Source: Stereum hirsutum FP-91666 SS1
Lineage: Eukaryota > Basidiomycota > Agaricomycetes > Russulales > Stereaceae
NCBI RefSeq assembly: GCF_000264905.1
Contig: NW_006763131.1
Span: 472,793-536,792, forward strand
DNA: 64,000 nt
Direction: 5' to 3'
Each line of letters starts with the position of its first letter. Position 1 is the first letter of the stretch. The notes under the pieces were generated by a model, which ran no database searches, was not told the DNA's origin, and worked only from the letters and a program-made list of their open reading frames with translations. A program made the position numbers and the translations under genes. This document shows, piece after piece, positions 41,544 through 54,154 of the stretch.

Positions 41544-42393
41544 ATGATCACCGAGGTCTTCCCCATCAGGGTCACTCCATCCTTTAACGCATCCACCGAC
41601 CCGATCTTCTCTCGTCTGCGCGAGGCGACGAGCAAAGGTGGTGCAAAACATCAGTCGTATGGTATGAGCATCGAGGATCCACACAAATTGTGGTGGCTTG
41701 TCCGTGCGTCCTCGTTCACTCCATCACCCCCCTCCACCAGCATATAGATAATGGATGTGACCTGAAACTGAACACCCACACAGACTTCGAGAACGGCTTA
41801 CTGCCCGACGACCTCAAGTGGGACTATACCACTTACGGCGACCCAAAAGATCTCTTCGGCCAACTCACGTCCGAAGCGCCCGCCAATTCGTTCGTCCATA
41901 TTGAAGGGAGCGAGACGTTCCCTACCGGAGTTCTAGATGCTGCTGTGACTGAGATCGTTAGCTGCCATCATCTTTACTTCTTCGCATTGTGCTCTCATAT
42001 AAATAAAACTGACCGAGATGGTTTGGTGAATTCTGTGTATAGGGCATCCTCGATCTCAATCATGGCTCTCGACTCTCCGAGTTTAGCAAGATCGTCGAAA
42101 TCGTCGTAGCTGAGCTCAAGAAAGCGCCAGGAGCGAAAGGCGTAATATGGGGAGCCACGAAGCCGAAGGAAGGTCCCCAAGAAGGTGTGAAAGTGTTTAT
42201 ACTCGTTGGATGGGATTCTGTCGAGGTAAGCTCTTGTATGGAATAAGAGACAGTCAATGTTAAAAAGGGGTCGATATAGGACCACGTGAAACTTGCGAGC
42301 CAGGAGGAATTCAAGCAGAAGCAAAGTGCGATGATGCCGTTTCTGAAGGGCGCAAGAGCGGTCCATGTGAAGTTCGATGAGGAAGGGGTATGA
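41544..42393 (+). CDS. dimeric alpha/beta-barrel (ABM/Dabb-like) protein
   Basis: Four exons join in frame to 209 residues (exon 1 41544-41703, exon 2 41784-41956, then exons from about 42042 and 42281). Two ferredoxin-like halves are visible. The first is MITEVFPIRVTPSF, RLREATSKGGAKHQSYGMSI, HKLWWLVHFE and PKDLFGQLTSE. The second begins VTEIGILDLNHG, with EIVVAELKKAPGAKGVIWG, VKVFILVGWDSVEDHVKLA and FLKGARAVHVKF. The repeated order strand, helix, strand, I/LxGWxS-type strand, helix matches the antibiotic-biosynthesis monooxygenase / stress-responsive barrel fold, probably as a fused dimer. No conserved catalytic residues can be named. The enzyme reaction is unknown; fungal relatives are mostly annotated as hypothetical. 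Confidence 0.8.
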
Positions 42394-42762
42394 ACGTAGA
42401 CCAGAAGGAACCAGTATAATTTGGGCGTGGCAGACTTGGAGGAAGGAAACGGACATTGACACGTAGTATACAGCAAGAGGATTGTGCAAGATCTGAGTGA
42501 GGCGATTGAAACGGGCGAAGAGTCATTAGAAAGTCATAGGAGAGAGTACGAAACGTACGGTAGTAATCGCGAGGTCGGGAATGAAGTATTCAATGCCGAG
42601 CGATAATAGAACGAGGCTGGACATTGGTGTTGGAGACACGATTGTCATGAAGCTCGTTCGCGATCATAAGAAAAAATAAAGACTCGCCGTGGTGCGGAAG
42701 ACGTAGCAAATCGATGCATGCGTGACCTAGGGTTTGTCTAGTCCTTCATCACCGATGACCGT
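42394..42762. other. convergent intergenic spacer
   Basis: A 369-bp tail-to-tail spacer with no gene seen. Confidence 0.45.
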
Positions 42763-44607
42763 TCAATGGGTATCCTCTCTTTCTTCGTCTTCACCTTCGT
42801 CCCCATCCCACTCAAGCATACCGTCCTGAACCCATCCCTTCTTCACTATGTCCTTCACCCTCCATTCCCTCACCTGGCACTTCAAAATCTGCAGACGCAG
42901 CGATTGAACATCCTTCCCTGACCCATCATGACAACTGGCTCTCTGTGTCAACATCATCATCACGCTTGCCCAATCAAAGTCCATAGGGACGTCCATGATA
43001 GAGACGACATTCCTCGGCCAACATTCATTCATCCTAATCCTGTGCAGAGACAAAATCGTCATCTTCGGGAAAACGTCAGGAGTACTCGTCAAGCCCTGGA
43101 CTTCCTCAGTCCCCCCCTTCGGCCCCTGAACTCCGTTCCCGTCCTCTTGAGCAGTTACCGTACCATAAATTTCCATAAGCCACGGGATCAGCCACTGCGC
43201 AGCGCCGGTGCCCTCCAGCTTCACATCTCTGACCTCTTCCCAGTCAAGCAAGGCAGGCTCCCACATCTCGAGTTTGTGATCTTCGATGTTGGTCTCGAAG
43301 TGGAAAGAGTCCACGATATGCGTTGGAAAGAAGTCGGAGATTTTCTCGAAGATGTCAAGGACGTCGCTAATTTCGTCGGAGTAGTCGTCGAGCTGGAGAG
43401 TGAGAACGGTGAGCTCGGGATTGGCAGCGTTTGGGGTGGAAGGCTGTTGAGTGGCCGATGATGTGATCACTGCTGTGAGCTGCAGCGATTCCTCGATTCC
43501 GGCGACGACACTGTTGAGAGAAAATTTGACCTGGTAGGTTCCGACCATGGCCTGACTGTAACGCCAGTTATCGAAAGCATCGGAGAGTTCGTTGCAGACC
43601 GTATCCACGTAAATTTTCCGCTGGACTTTGACCACGCTGGTTGCGAAAAAGGGGACCAGACGCGGTGGTTGTTCATTTAGGTGGATGTTTCTGACGACCG
43701 AAGACGGAAAAGATAGGTTTGGGAGGATGTCGAGGTAGTAGGATGAAGTGCCATAGAAATCGAAAAATTCAAGATGTGGCAGGTGGACGGGCTGAGCTCG
43801 AGGGAGAGGCTCCGCCTGGTCGCGGAGGTCGTAGGTTCCATGCCGGAACGTAAGGTGTGTCAGGCTGGGCATTTTGTCGAGGGCATCATATAGCGGAATG
43901 CCTCGACTCGATCGACGATGATGCCTGGCGTCTTCCTCCAAGCAGAAGTGGGTCAAGTGAATGAGTGGCGGGCAGTCGGCGAGGGGTACGAAAACACAAT
44001 CCCGAAGCGTGAGAGATGTCAAAGACGCCGGCAGTAGTGGTACTGCCAGCGTGACGGTCGGATTCAGACCGAAATGGTCGGTCATTGCAAGTTTAAGGAC
44101 GTCTAGTTGAGGAGCAGCACCCGGCGCAGCGATATCGCGTACCAGGCCGATGCATTCGTCCATGCCAATATCGGGACGAAGAAACAGGTCGAGAACTCGG
44201 ATGCGGCGAAGATAGGTCATTACAATATTGCGTCTATCCGTGTAATTGTAGGCGCAAAGAGACATTCTGTCTCCGAAAGAGATAGCACAGTTCTTCGAAT
44301 ATTCCAGCATGAATAGCAGTAATGCGTGGTTGTTGCCAGTGGGAATAAGAACTATTCACAACTGAGCGAACGCCAATGCGGTGTCACGCCAGCGGCGGCA
44401 CACGAGCAACATGACGAACAAATCTGGACAGTTCGAGGGTTCGAGAACATAGTGCGAGTTGCTCAGCGAGATGAAGGGCCGAAGAATGGCTTGAGGGTCC
44501 AGTCGATGACATAAGAAGATGCGGCATAGGATCTCGTTAGGCAGTCCATGTATGCCTTTGGAGGAGATCAGACCAGACACATCACGAGGGTCTTTCGTCC
44601 TGTGCAC
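42763..44607 (-). pseudogene. F-box-like locus 7, in-frame nonsense codon
   Basis: One continuous frame of about 614 codons on the minus strand, interrupted only by TGA at 44358-44356. Before the stop is an F-box-like domain: HGLPNEILCRIFLCHRLD, CPDLFVMLLVCRRWRDTALA, FAQL. After it the protein continues in the same frame (IVLIPTGNNHALLLFMLEYSKN) into LRR-like sequence (LPASLTSLTLRDCVFVP, MPSLTHLTFRHGTY, LPHLEFFDFYGTSSYYLDIL, VFPKMTILSLHRI) and an acidic end. Paralogues have Trp exactly at the stop (SRLW, AQMW), so a TGG-to-TGA change is the simplest explanation. The first codon of the open frame is GTG. The true start is unclear and may lie in an upstream exon near 44695 (MEHYRNPGTT). Confidence 0.83.
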
Positions 44608-45782
44608 TATTCAGATAGAAAAAGAAGATCAAGACAAGCTGAGTGCGACTTCCGAATGGAGGCCGGGACGTACGTTGTGCCAGGATTCCTGTAGTGCTCC
44701 ATGGCCCAGTCATGACATCTACGGCTACTGGATTTCCTACGCTGCTTTGCTTATCCGGGCAGCATATAAAGGAAGTTGAGTTAATTTAGTACCACCGATT
44801 TTCGAGCCCGGTCGAGAGATGATGAGGGTCAACTACAAAGTCATCATCAGACTGTATCAATTTTGGCCTATGAGTAGCGTCTCAATTTCCCACCCTTTCC
44901 TGGATTTTGACCTAAACTGACCAGGAATGGGATCCCTAGCCCTCATATGCATAAAACTCATCGTACTGATCACAGTTAACGAGCAGTCCAAACGATAAAT
45001 ACTTCTCAATGCACGTTGACGTGCGCGGTTGCAACAGCAATAGCAATTGACAGAGCGTACTGGCGTATGTAATAGATACCGTACCGCGAAAACCTGGCGG
45101 CGAGTCAACGAGCGCGGCATGGGTATGGACGATATACGAAGGACCGATGGAGAGGGGGAGACATATTGTTGGACCATATGCATGCATGTATGTATGAAGG
45201 TATATGGAGAAAAAGATGATATAGGAAAGGTATCGGGGATCGAGTTGAGGTATTTAGAAAGAACGGACGAGCCAGCGAGGACGAACTTGAGAAATAAGCT
45301 AAGGAGAACCGAGCGGGTTGTATATGGGAGCCAAGAAAGCCAGTGAATAAGTATACGACAACGAAATGGAACGGAAGCCCATAATCAAGCGAAGTCTTTG
45401 AACAGGGGAAGTCAAACGAACAGGGTAAAAGAGGGAACGCGAAGAGAGAAACCTCTATATACAAGCTGCCAGTTGAAGATGTTGAGCCGATTGACCATCC
45501 AAGTGCTGTCCATCGATGGAAAAATGTAGAAAATGGAAGATGCTTAGTGATGTGAGTATGCAGGGCGGGGCTGGCTGAAGATTGGGACCCCATGAATCAT
45601 GGGGTATGTATAATAACTGGAAAGCAAGAAAAGTATGAAAGGTAATTTCTTTAAGTTATATGCGTATGCAACAAAGCGATGAACGGACAATGAAATGCTG
45701 GTGAAGGAATTGAATGCGCGAACAGCTAAAACGTAGTCAAAGCATAGCAAAGGAAGGAGCGACAAGTGGGATGATTTTGAAG
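44608..45782. other. intergenic spacer of 1.2 kb
   Basis: Lies between the F-box 7 5' side and the 3' end of the TBC gene. The F-box 7 end carries a GCATATAAAGG motif at 44761. Open frames in the rest look like non-coding antisense of a 3' UTR. No gene is supported. Confidence 0.45.
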
Positions 45783-48700
45783 TTACCGGGGTAAGGAAAT
45801 CGCTGGACCTCCGCCCGAATTGGCCAAGAGCCCCCTCGTCTGCTGCTGCTGCGCTTGCCTCTTGATCTGCGCCTCCATCTTTGTCCTTTGCTTCCGCACG
45901 TCGTCATCCTTCAATTTGACAGAGTTGGCAAGCTCGACGAGAATGTCAGCAGTGGAAGAGAGCAGTATGGGTGGAGGGTGGTGTAAGACTTGGAGAACGG
46001 CTTCCTCTGAGTTGCAGTCAAGAAGGCGACGGCGACAACATGTTATGAGCGCGAGGCCTACACGGAAAAGATAGGGAACACCTGGATAGAAAACAAAAAT
46101 AAGGCGTATGAGCGAGAGGGGTTCACGATAGAGTTGGGGAAATACAGACCCTCGCAGAGGAAGATATCCCACACGCGTTCAAAGTACTCTGTCGGCAGCG
46201 ACTCCGCAAATAGGGAAGCGAACCTGAACGTGTCCGTGGTGTTAGCGCCACAATCAACCATGAAGAAAGATAAATCAACTCACCAAGGCCGACAGACCAT
46301 GACAGGGGAAATGCTCATGTCGGTGAAAAGCTTCTTAGCCACAGAAGGGTCTGCGGACTCGACGGCCTTCACGAACAATGACGCGTCAACATCCATCTGG
46401 ATCGCATTAGCGGCGAAGTACGATCGCAAGTGTGTATCCATCATAGAGATGAAGATCCAGAACGCGTCTTCCTCGGGGGCGTGCATCAGAAGTTGCCCAG
46501 CAATGACCGTCAAGCCTAACCACACAGTGAAAGAGACTTGTCAGTGAGATACCGGGAGAAAGGTATCAAAATGTGACACTGACCTCGGTGGTACTGAATA
46601 TCCGGCACCATGGTCAGATACGCCTGCAACAGCGAGACAACAGGCCCATCCGGCTCCCCCAGTCTTCCCCTCGCATTCGCAAAACAAGACTTCGCATCAG
46701 CCACAATCAGATCCTTCGCTGCCACATCCCCCCTTTTACCCAACTGCGCATACAACCCTTCTATCCTCTTCGCCTTACTATCCGCCAGATGTGCCCACAC
46801 CTGATATCTTACCGACCCTGGAACGCCCTCGTACACCAATTTCTTGAACTTCTTGCTCTTACGGGCCTGGGAGGATGGCGTAGACGAGATAGCGTTGATC
46901 CATTTAAGTTCGCGATTCCGGTGGGCTTCGACGCCAGTTTTGTTGGCAGAGGCCTTGGAAGGATGGGCCGGTTCCGAGAGCAGATTAGGATTTGACATGG
47001 GGTCGCCCGGGGAATGAGGGCTTGGGGGCATGCCGCCGGGTTTGTAATTTGAGCCACCCGGACTCGTGGATCGCAGAAACGCAGCCAGATCCGACGTTGG
47101 AGCCTCGGACGATTTCTTCCTAGCTCCTAATCCGGGCCCTGTCGAAGTATTGGGGCTGTGGCTGACGACCGAGTCTTCGGAAGCACGACCGTGTTCACGA
47201 TGGATGTTCGGCTTGACGAGCTCGAAGTCCATGTCCTCGACTTGAATGGTCTCGTGAAGCGATTCGCTGGTCATACTTTCGTCCCGCGAGGTCTGGAGGC
47301 TAGGTCTTGAACGTAGGTGACCAAGCGAGAGTTTAGATCGCAGCGAAGTATTGCGAGCTACAGGGCCGCTGCCTGGAGTTGGAGAAGACCTTGCGTCGCC
47401 GTTCGTATACTGCGAAGCGACTGTATCGATCGACCCTTGCCTCCGCCTAGAAGACTTTGGTGATGATTGAGACGCCGAAGAGTCGAGCGAGGGTTTAGAG
47501 GCGGGAATATTGAGGGGAGGAGCATCGCGGCTGTATTGTGAAGCAGAGGAGACTCGAGACGAAATGCTTTCGCCGATGGAATCATCTCGTGGACGGTGAG
47601 CCCATGGAGGTTGTGCGGGCACTGAGGGTAACGGAGAACTGGGGCTGGTTTGACCCTGCACCAGAGCAGATGTCGAGACGGATTTTCGAAGATTGGAATT
47701 CCCGGGACCAGAAGATGGCGAGTGCAGCGAAGAGATCGATGGCCGTCCATTAAGGGCGCGAGGTGGCACTGCAGTGGCAGGAGAAGAGGGTACACTGCTT
47801 GCAGACACGATGGGCTGCGCCATAGCCAGAGGTGAGGGTCTATGTTCCCGAGGCGCATTAATGCGGTGGTTTCCCGTCGATTGGCGGGCTGTGGAAGCTG
47901 AAGGAATGACAGGTGGTCGCTGACTGGGCAGTGATGTTCGAACCGTGCGTTCTTGAGCAGCTGGGATCTTGATAGAACCATCGGGGCTGAGGGGACGAAA
48001 GGAATCAGCCCAGTTCTGCTGTTGCACAACCCGCACCGAAACTGCTTACCTTTCCTGTGGTATGGTCGACTCTGCAACAGTCGAGTCAAAGCCAGAGAAC
48101 GACCTCGACCGAGGTCTTGCCCCAGAAGTCTTCGGGAAAAAGTTCGCTCTCGGAATCACGTTCCCACTCTCACTTGCTTTCATCCCTCCCTCCTCTCTTT
48201 CTCCATTTGGCCTCGAGTCTTCCCCCGAACGCCGACCACCATCGGTGGGTACAGGCTGGGCCAAACTGCCTCCTACTCCAGGTGCAGCACCATCCCCAGT
48301 ACCAGTACCCCTCCTCGCCAACCCCAACCTCAACGCCGGAATATTATTCAACGGTTCCAACGAAAACACGATCGGCACCGGACCCATCGATGTCCCCAGC
48401 TCGCCCTGCGTCAACCCATAGACCGTCCTCGCTCTATGCGCCTGAGCCACCCTCATCGTCTGACTCGAGGTATTCATCAGGTTTGGTCCGTTGCCCGGTG
48501 ATCCTATCGGACCGGGACCACCGGCACCGGGGCCCATCGGACCTCCTGGAATACCTGGAACAACGAACGGCGCTGCTGCATTTTGGAGCTGCATTTGTTG
48601 GAGCATATGTGGTGGAATAAGCTGTTTGCGGCCGTAGGTCGGTCCGAAGGCCATAGGTCCTGGTGTAGGCTTCGGTGCGTTTGGGTGGGGCATGAAGAGG

Positions 48701-51700
48701 CTTTGACGGGACTGAGGGAAGGAGCCGTCTTGAGGCGTCGAAGGTGCTGATGGAGGCCTGGAGAACGACTGGACTTGAGGAGATGGGAGGGGGGACTGCT
48801 GATGTTGAGGCTCGGGCATGGGCGATATGGGTGTGGCTGGTGTCATTGGGGTGACCGGTGGGGTGGATTCTGGGTCTGGGGATGTAGGAACAAGGGAAGG
48901 CGAGTAAGGTGGGGGCGGAGGTGCTGGATTGACTACGATGAGTGGTGCACGCTTTTTCTCGGAGGGATACGTATTGGCTGGAGGAACGTTGAGCTGGCCG
49001 TGGTGGGAATGAGAGGATGTGGAGGTCGAGTTGGCACGGCTCGGTCCTGCTTGGGGCGATATGACGGTCTCGTCTTCGCCTTCTTCTTCCTCGTCCTGGG
49101 ACTGCTCGTCGTCGTCGATAACTATTTCACGGGTTTCCCGTCGTTCTTGGTCTTGAGGGGCCTTGCCTGCAGCTTCTGATGGAGGAACAGGACTGTTGGC
49201 ATTCCGCTCGATCTCGATCTTCTGTCTCAGTGCTGAGGCCGCGCCACCCAAATTGCCTTGACCTTGAGCTTCTCGATCCTCGAACGACGTAGCGGAGTAT
49301 GGAGGAGAAGCCACCTCGGATCCAGTCGATCCTGTATACCCCGTATGCATAGCGGGCGAAAAACCAGGCGATCCTCCAAACGTAGCATGCAAAAGGGGCG
49401 AGGTGGCGAACTCCAAAGGTGCCGGTCTAGCTCTCGCAAACTGCACGGACTCGGAATCGTCGTGGGCATCAGGGGCTTCCGCCGACGGTGATGGTTCAGA
49501 CGGAGTGATGGGGGACTGAATGGAATATTGTGACGCATCCGACTGCCGAACGTTAGCCTGGATAGCCGTCTCGATATTGAGAGCCCGAGGTGTCTCGTCC
49601 TCGTCCTGATCTTGCTGTATCTCTGGTTCATCCCTCGTAGAAGTCGAAACGAACGAAGGACGTCCAGAGTCCTGCGACGGCGCCGCCTGTGTATGTCGTC
49701 TGGCTCCCTCCGAAAGAGGACTCTCCATCCCCGGTTTCGGTAGGAAATTCGGCTGGCCCGACCTGAATGAATCTGCTGAATATGACCTTTCGAACGTCGG
49801 CGGCACAGGCGGCGGGTACGGCAACCCCGCCGCAGACACAGATCCGTCTCTCTCCCTACCACCACTGCCGCCTCCTCCACCTGTGAAGACCGACACCTTC
49901 GACATGCGAGAGAAGCGGGACATTTTCGAGGCCATGGACATGCGGGAGTATCGGTAGTCGTCGTAGATATCCGAGGCGCCTTCCCAGTCTTCTGGGTCGA
50001 ATGACGAGGCCTCGGATGGGTTGAGTGAGGGCTGGAGGGAGTTGCGGCGTTCGTTGGCTTCTGGTGGCGGGGAGGGGGCGACAGCTTCTTGCGACGGTTC
50101 GAGTTCGGGTTCGGCAGATTCAGGTTCAGGTTCGGTGTGTGATGGAATAGGTGCCAATTCTTGAGGGGTTGTATACTTTGTAGTATAATTATCGTGCCCG
50201 CCGACCGTGGATTCGTGCGATTGCGACTCCATCGATGGTGATTCGGCTCGTTCTTCAGGTTCAGGCGTCGACGTTTCACTCCGCGACATGAACGACGCAT
50301 CGTCCCCGTCTCCTCCATTAGCGAAATTCTGAAGCAACGAAAGACCGATGCCCATGACACCGTCCGACGCGACCGACATGCGCGCATCTGTGCTGTCGTC
50401 GAACGCGCCACCCGACGAAGTATTCGAAAAATCCGTTCGGGCGGGAGAAATGGCCGAAAGTCCGTTCACAGAAGACGAAAGGGGCGCAGCCAAATCTTGT
50501 GTGCCGTCTCGTGGCGGACTATATGGAGATGGCATTGGCGCAGAAGCCGCCGGTGGCGTCGACAATCCCGTCGAAGTCGGTGATGCGACGATGCCCGGGC
50601 TCTGCGTTGATGAAGGGGGGGTCACGGGACGTTGATCACGGTCCGAATACTGACTGCTCGAAGGTGAAGGCAGGTCCATCGAATCATCCCGTAACGGCAC
50701 CTCCCGTTGCATCCCAGGGTGTTTTGGGCTCTCGTCGCTCGTGAACGATTGATTATAGTAATTCGGGGTCTGTGGCGAGGCCGACTCTTGTGCCGAGGAA
50801 GACGAAGAATAACTTGCACCCGGGTGAAGCCGGTGACCGTGGACCGTGCCGATGGTAGCGTTCGAGTCCGCAATAGAAGGGATGGATGATGTGGAGAAGG
50901 CCGGCGACCGTGGGGGATTTGGGGATGAGACCATCGCGCGGAGGGAGATGGCGTCGGCGAGGGACGGGACGGGAGATTGTGATGTTGATGTGTGGCGTTG
51001 GGAGACGGAGAGGGAGCTGGAGGCTCGAGAAGACGACGATCGTTTGGTCATGACGGGAGTTTTGAGCTTCCCGTGCATGCGGACGTAGGAGCCATCAAAG
51101 CGACCCACTACACCTTCGCAGTACCCCTGCAGACAGAGAGCTGAGCGTCTTCGGTAAAGTCAGGATGGTCGGGTGGCACTCACGAGAAAAACGTCCTTTT
51201 GGTCTTTGATTTGCATGAGTACGACGATCTCGTCATCCTATGGGAAAAAGAACGTGAGTCATCCCGTAAGAAGGTAAACGTAGTGTGAAACAGATAGACT
51301 GTCGAAAGACGAGACCCATAACCCACTGAAGAATCATCGGAAGCTACGGTGGAACTGCCAACTCCGGGGCAAAGCAACGCTTGTAGCACGAGTGTAGTGT
51401 CGTTAAACATTCTCAATCTCGTGGCTGAGTCTAACTACTTGCCCGACACTACTGATCATAAAGAAGAAGTCTGGGTTGAGGCCGAAAGGGCTAACTAGCG
51501 TCGACGGGTCTCGAATCTCGAATGTAGCAAGATTCTTTCTAGATGATGTTAATCCTGAACGAAGTAATCTCCGTGTCGAGGTCATGTGGTGACCGTGGAA
51601 TCGACAGACAAATTCGTGGAAAGGAATGATGGTCTTGTTCATTCCTCAAAGCGGATAGGGGAACGGTAGCCCGAAGACGCGGTCTAGTCTCGTGTCGGGA

Positions 51701-52265
51701 CTTCGACATGAACGCAAGACGTCAAAAGAAGCAGGTAAATGGAGGAAATGAAGAAACCCCAAAGATTTGAGGAGGATACGGGGGGCCGCGAACCTCAAAA
51801 AGCTGGGGACGGCTGCCCTCAGTAAGAATTGATTGGTATGCATTTTGCGCACAGCCTGTAGTCAATGCAGCCAAGTGCGCAGGCCATCATCTACGCGACA
51901 ATGTCGAAACAAGTATAGCCGACTAAATAGGCAGACTCTTGCCCATATTTCCAAGATATATCATGGCTTGGCTCGTCTAACACAACTGGTCTACACGCGT
52001 AGCACATAGGAGGAGCCTAGTACCTGTGCTCTGCTGGACCGAATCTCTCCGTGATGTGCACGAATGCCCAAGCATTGTAGCGACTCCTTGCACAATCCTA
52101 GCTGACTAGCGAAGCACATCCACGACCGTTCAAATAAATTCAACATACCTTTAGGAACATGAGGTCCTCTGGATTCTTTGCCACACAATCCTGCACCGCT
52201 GTCCCTTTGCCTATACCTCCCTTCCCCGCGAAGCGCGTCCAGCGTGCAAGTTCTGCAGCGTCCAT
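45783..52265 (-). CDS. large TBC-domain protein with N-terminal SH3-like module
   Basis: About 1,800-residue protein. Exon 1 (52265-52149) starts MDAAELARWTRFAGKGGIGK. After an unusually long 911-nt intron, exon 2 (51237-51184) and exon 3 (51126-48050) complete a small SH3-like fold: DDEIVVLMQIKDQKDVFL then GYCEGVVGRFDGSYVRMHG. About 1,400 residues of disordered Ser/Pro/Glu-rich linker follow. The C-terminal TBC (Rab-GAP) domain begins at YEGVPGSVRYQVWAHLADSK and runs through YLTMVPDIQYHRGLTVIAGQ, EEDAFWIFISMMDTHL, FASLFAESLPTEYFERVWD and FLCEGVPYLFRVGLALI. It ends in a basic coiled tail (SVKLKDDDVRKQRTKMEAQI). The usual IxxDxxR arginine finger reads IVADAKS and the YxQ glutamine finger reads YHR, so GAP chemistry is doubtful. 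A 63-nt intron at 48049-47987 joins the linker exons. Probably a polarity or trafficking scaffold; partner Rab unknown. Confidence 0.88.
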
Positions 52266-52809
52266 TGTTGTTGTCCGCCACCAGCACCGGTTGGTCGTGG
52301 TCAGTGGTGAGAACGAGCGAAGTCAGGCACAAATTGGATGTTAGAGCGGGAGCGAATCCAAAACAGATGTAAAGATGCCGCCGCCAAATTCGAACTAGGT
52401 ATCGGGAACTGTTCCTAGATTCGATGTCTTCAGAATAGAAAAGAATAAAAGATATTTCTAGTGCTAGCTTGAAGGTCCTAGGGTCGCCTTGAAAAGAGAT
52501 GAAGAAAGGGAAGCAAGAAGGGGTGAACGAGTGACTTTGCGCGGGCGTAGGCGGCAAGAATGTTCGGAAGCGGCCATCAGCATGTTATGATCCTTGTTTT
52601 CAGGTTAGGGTTGCAATTTATAGCCAGGGTGGCACGGTGTGGCCCGAACAACTCTCTTCGCACGACGGCCATCTTCGCAAGTCACCGTGAGTCTCATTAT
52701 ATTGTGCTGTGGTAGACCGCTATCATAGAGACTGTTCAAGCTGATCAATGTCAGTTCTAAATCATCCTAGATATCTTGGTCGTCGCTGCCAGCAACTGCG
52801 AGTCTGCGA
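52266..52809. promoter_or_regulatory. divergent promoter region TBC gene / BTB gene 2
   Basis: 544 bp between the starts of two head-to-head genes, which must contain both promoters. No strong TATA box was seen. The GAATAGAAAAGAATAAAAG tract near 52430 is AT-rich. Confidence 0.4.
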
Positions 52810-54031
52810 TTGGTCTGCGACTCAGTTCAATACCTCATCTATTTACACCTAGGCCTGCTGTCACCACTCGAAATGCTGGGGATCCGTTCGGTGACTCAAG
52901 CCAATCTTCCTCCTACACCTGCTGCTACCTCTCAAGATGCTGGGGATCCGTTCAACGACTCTGACGCCGATCTCATAATTCGCTCGTCCGACAATATAGA
53001 CTTCCGTGTCTACCGTGCTATTTTATTCAAGGCATCTCCAACATTGCGCGCCATCATCACCGGCAACGCTAGCCTTGCCTCCTCAGAACGTGAAACCAGA
53101 GACAACTTACAATTAGTACGAATCAACGAAAGTCGTTCGACCCTCACTCTTCTTTTCGGCATCATCTATCCTGGAGATTCTCCGGACTTTGAGAACATAA
53201 CACTTGGCCAATCAGTCACCCTCCTTTGTGCTTTGGATAGGTATATCAATATTTCCAGCATCCCTAGAACCATCGACTCCATTATGGACAACGTTATCAA
53301 AAAGAAACCACACCTAGCGTTTTCCCTCGCGCGTCGCTTTTCCCTTGCCGAGGAAACGGCAGAGAAAGCCGCCATAGAGACGCTGCGCTTCTCTCCACTC
53401 ACCCCGATCCAGCGTATTCAAGACGAGCACCTCTCCGAGTACATGACATCAGGGCTCTTCGACGACTTAGCGTGCTATCACCGCCAAGCTGTCCGCGCCA
53501 CATCCACGGTCATACGCTCCTTCCTTCCAGAATCCACGACTCTCAGATCCGTCTACTTCCCGTTCGCTCGCACGGGAAATGCCCCGTCAGCGGATATCCG
53601 CCAATGGCACGAACGCTGCTATTCCTGTAGTCTTTGCTTCAAATGCCACTGCCCTAGACAGGACATGATAGGCCAGCCCCAAGGCCCGCATCAGCAGGTA
53701 TTCAACATCCCGCAGTATGTCATCGACTACTTGACGCAATGCGGCGCCGCACTCAACGACAAGCCTCATTGGGATACCATGCTCGCCGATAATAGGTTGT
53801 TAGCTGCCCCTTTGCGCACGGCCGATGACTGTAAGGGATGCAAGTGGAGGGCGCGGGTTGAGATGCCTATATTCCGGAAGTTGGTCGCTGACAAGATCGA
53901 AATGGAGATTCGAGAGGTGCGTGTTTCTGTCTATCTCGTTTCTATCATATTCGATCCCATTGCTCATATTTTTTTAATCCGAATCGTCTCACCTTGTCAC
54001 GTACTTCTAGACAGTGAACGTCCCTTTCTAA
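52810..54031 (+). CDS. BTB/POZ domain protein 2
   Basis: Second BTB/POZ protein, a distant relative of the one at 12.9 kb. Core: SDADLIIRSSDNIDFRVYRA, KASPTLRAIITGNASLASSE, LQLVRINESRSTLTLLFGII, then TLLCALDRYINISSI. The middle has AFSLARRFSLAEETAEKAAIE. A Cys-rich patch follows (CYSCSLCFKCHCPRQDM), then CKGCKWRARVEMPIFRKLV as in BTB 1. Exon 1 ends at 53916 and exon 2 (54011-54031) adds TVNVPF. The N-terminus is uncertain. The frame is open from 52810 (375 residues), the Met at 52873 is attractive (354 residues), and removing a 46-nt GT-AG segment (52891-52936) would link an upstream frame starting at 52776 instead. A 25-bp imperfect repeat causes this ambiguity. Putative Cul3 adaptor. Confidence 0.85.
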
Positions 54032-54154
54032 CTTTCTTGTTCTCCTAAATTTCATTCGTTAAATATGCATAATATTTATCTATCTGTGTCATAAATTACG
54101 GACAGTTATTACACTTTCACGTCTAACGTCCTATTTTATTCTGCGATGCTAAGT

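Noticed and set aside
44310..44360. An intron that would remove the TGA in F-box 7
   Set aside because: There is no GT-AG pair of workable size around it, and the codons on both sides align with paralogues without a gap.
49227..50411. 394-codon minus-strand open frame inside the TBC gene
   Set aside because: It is a shifted frame of the disordered Ser/Pro/Glu-rich linker, full of Arg/His, and the correct frame is open across the same bases.
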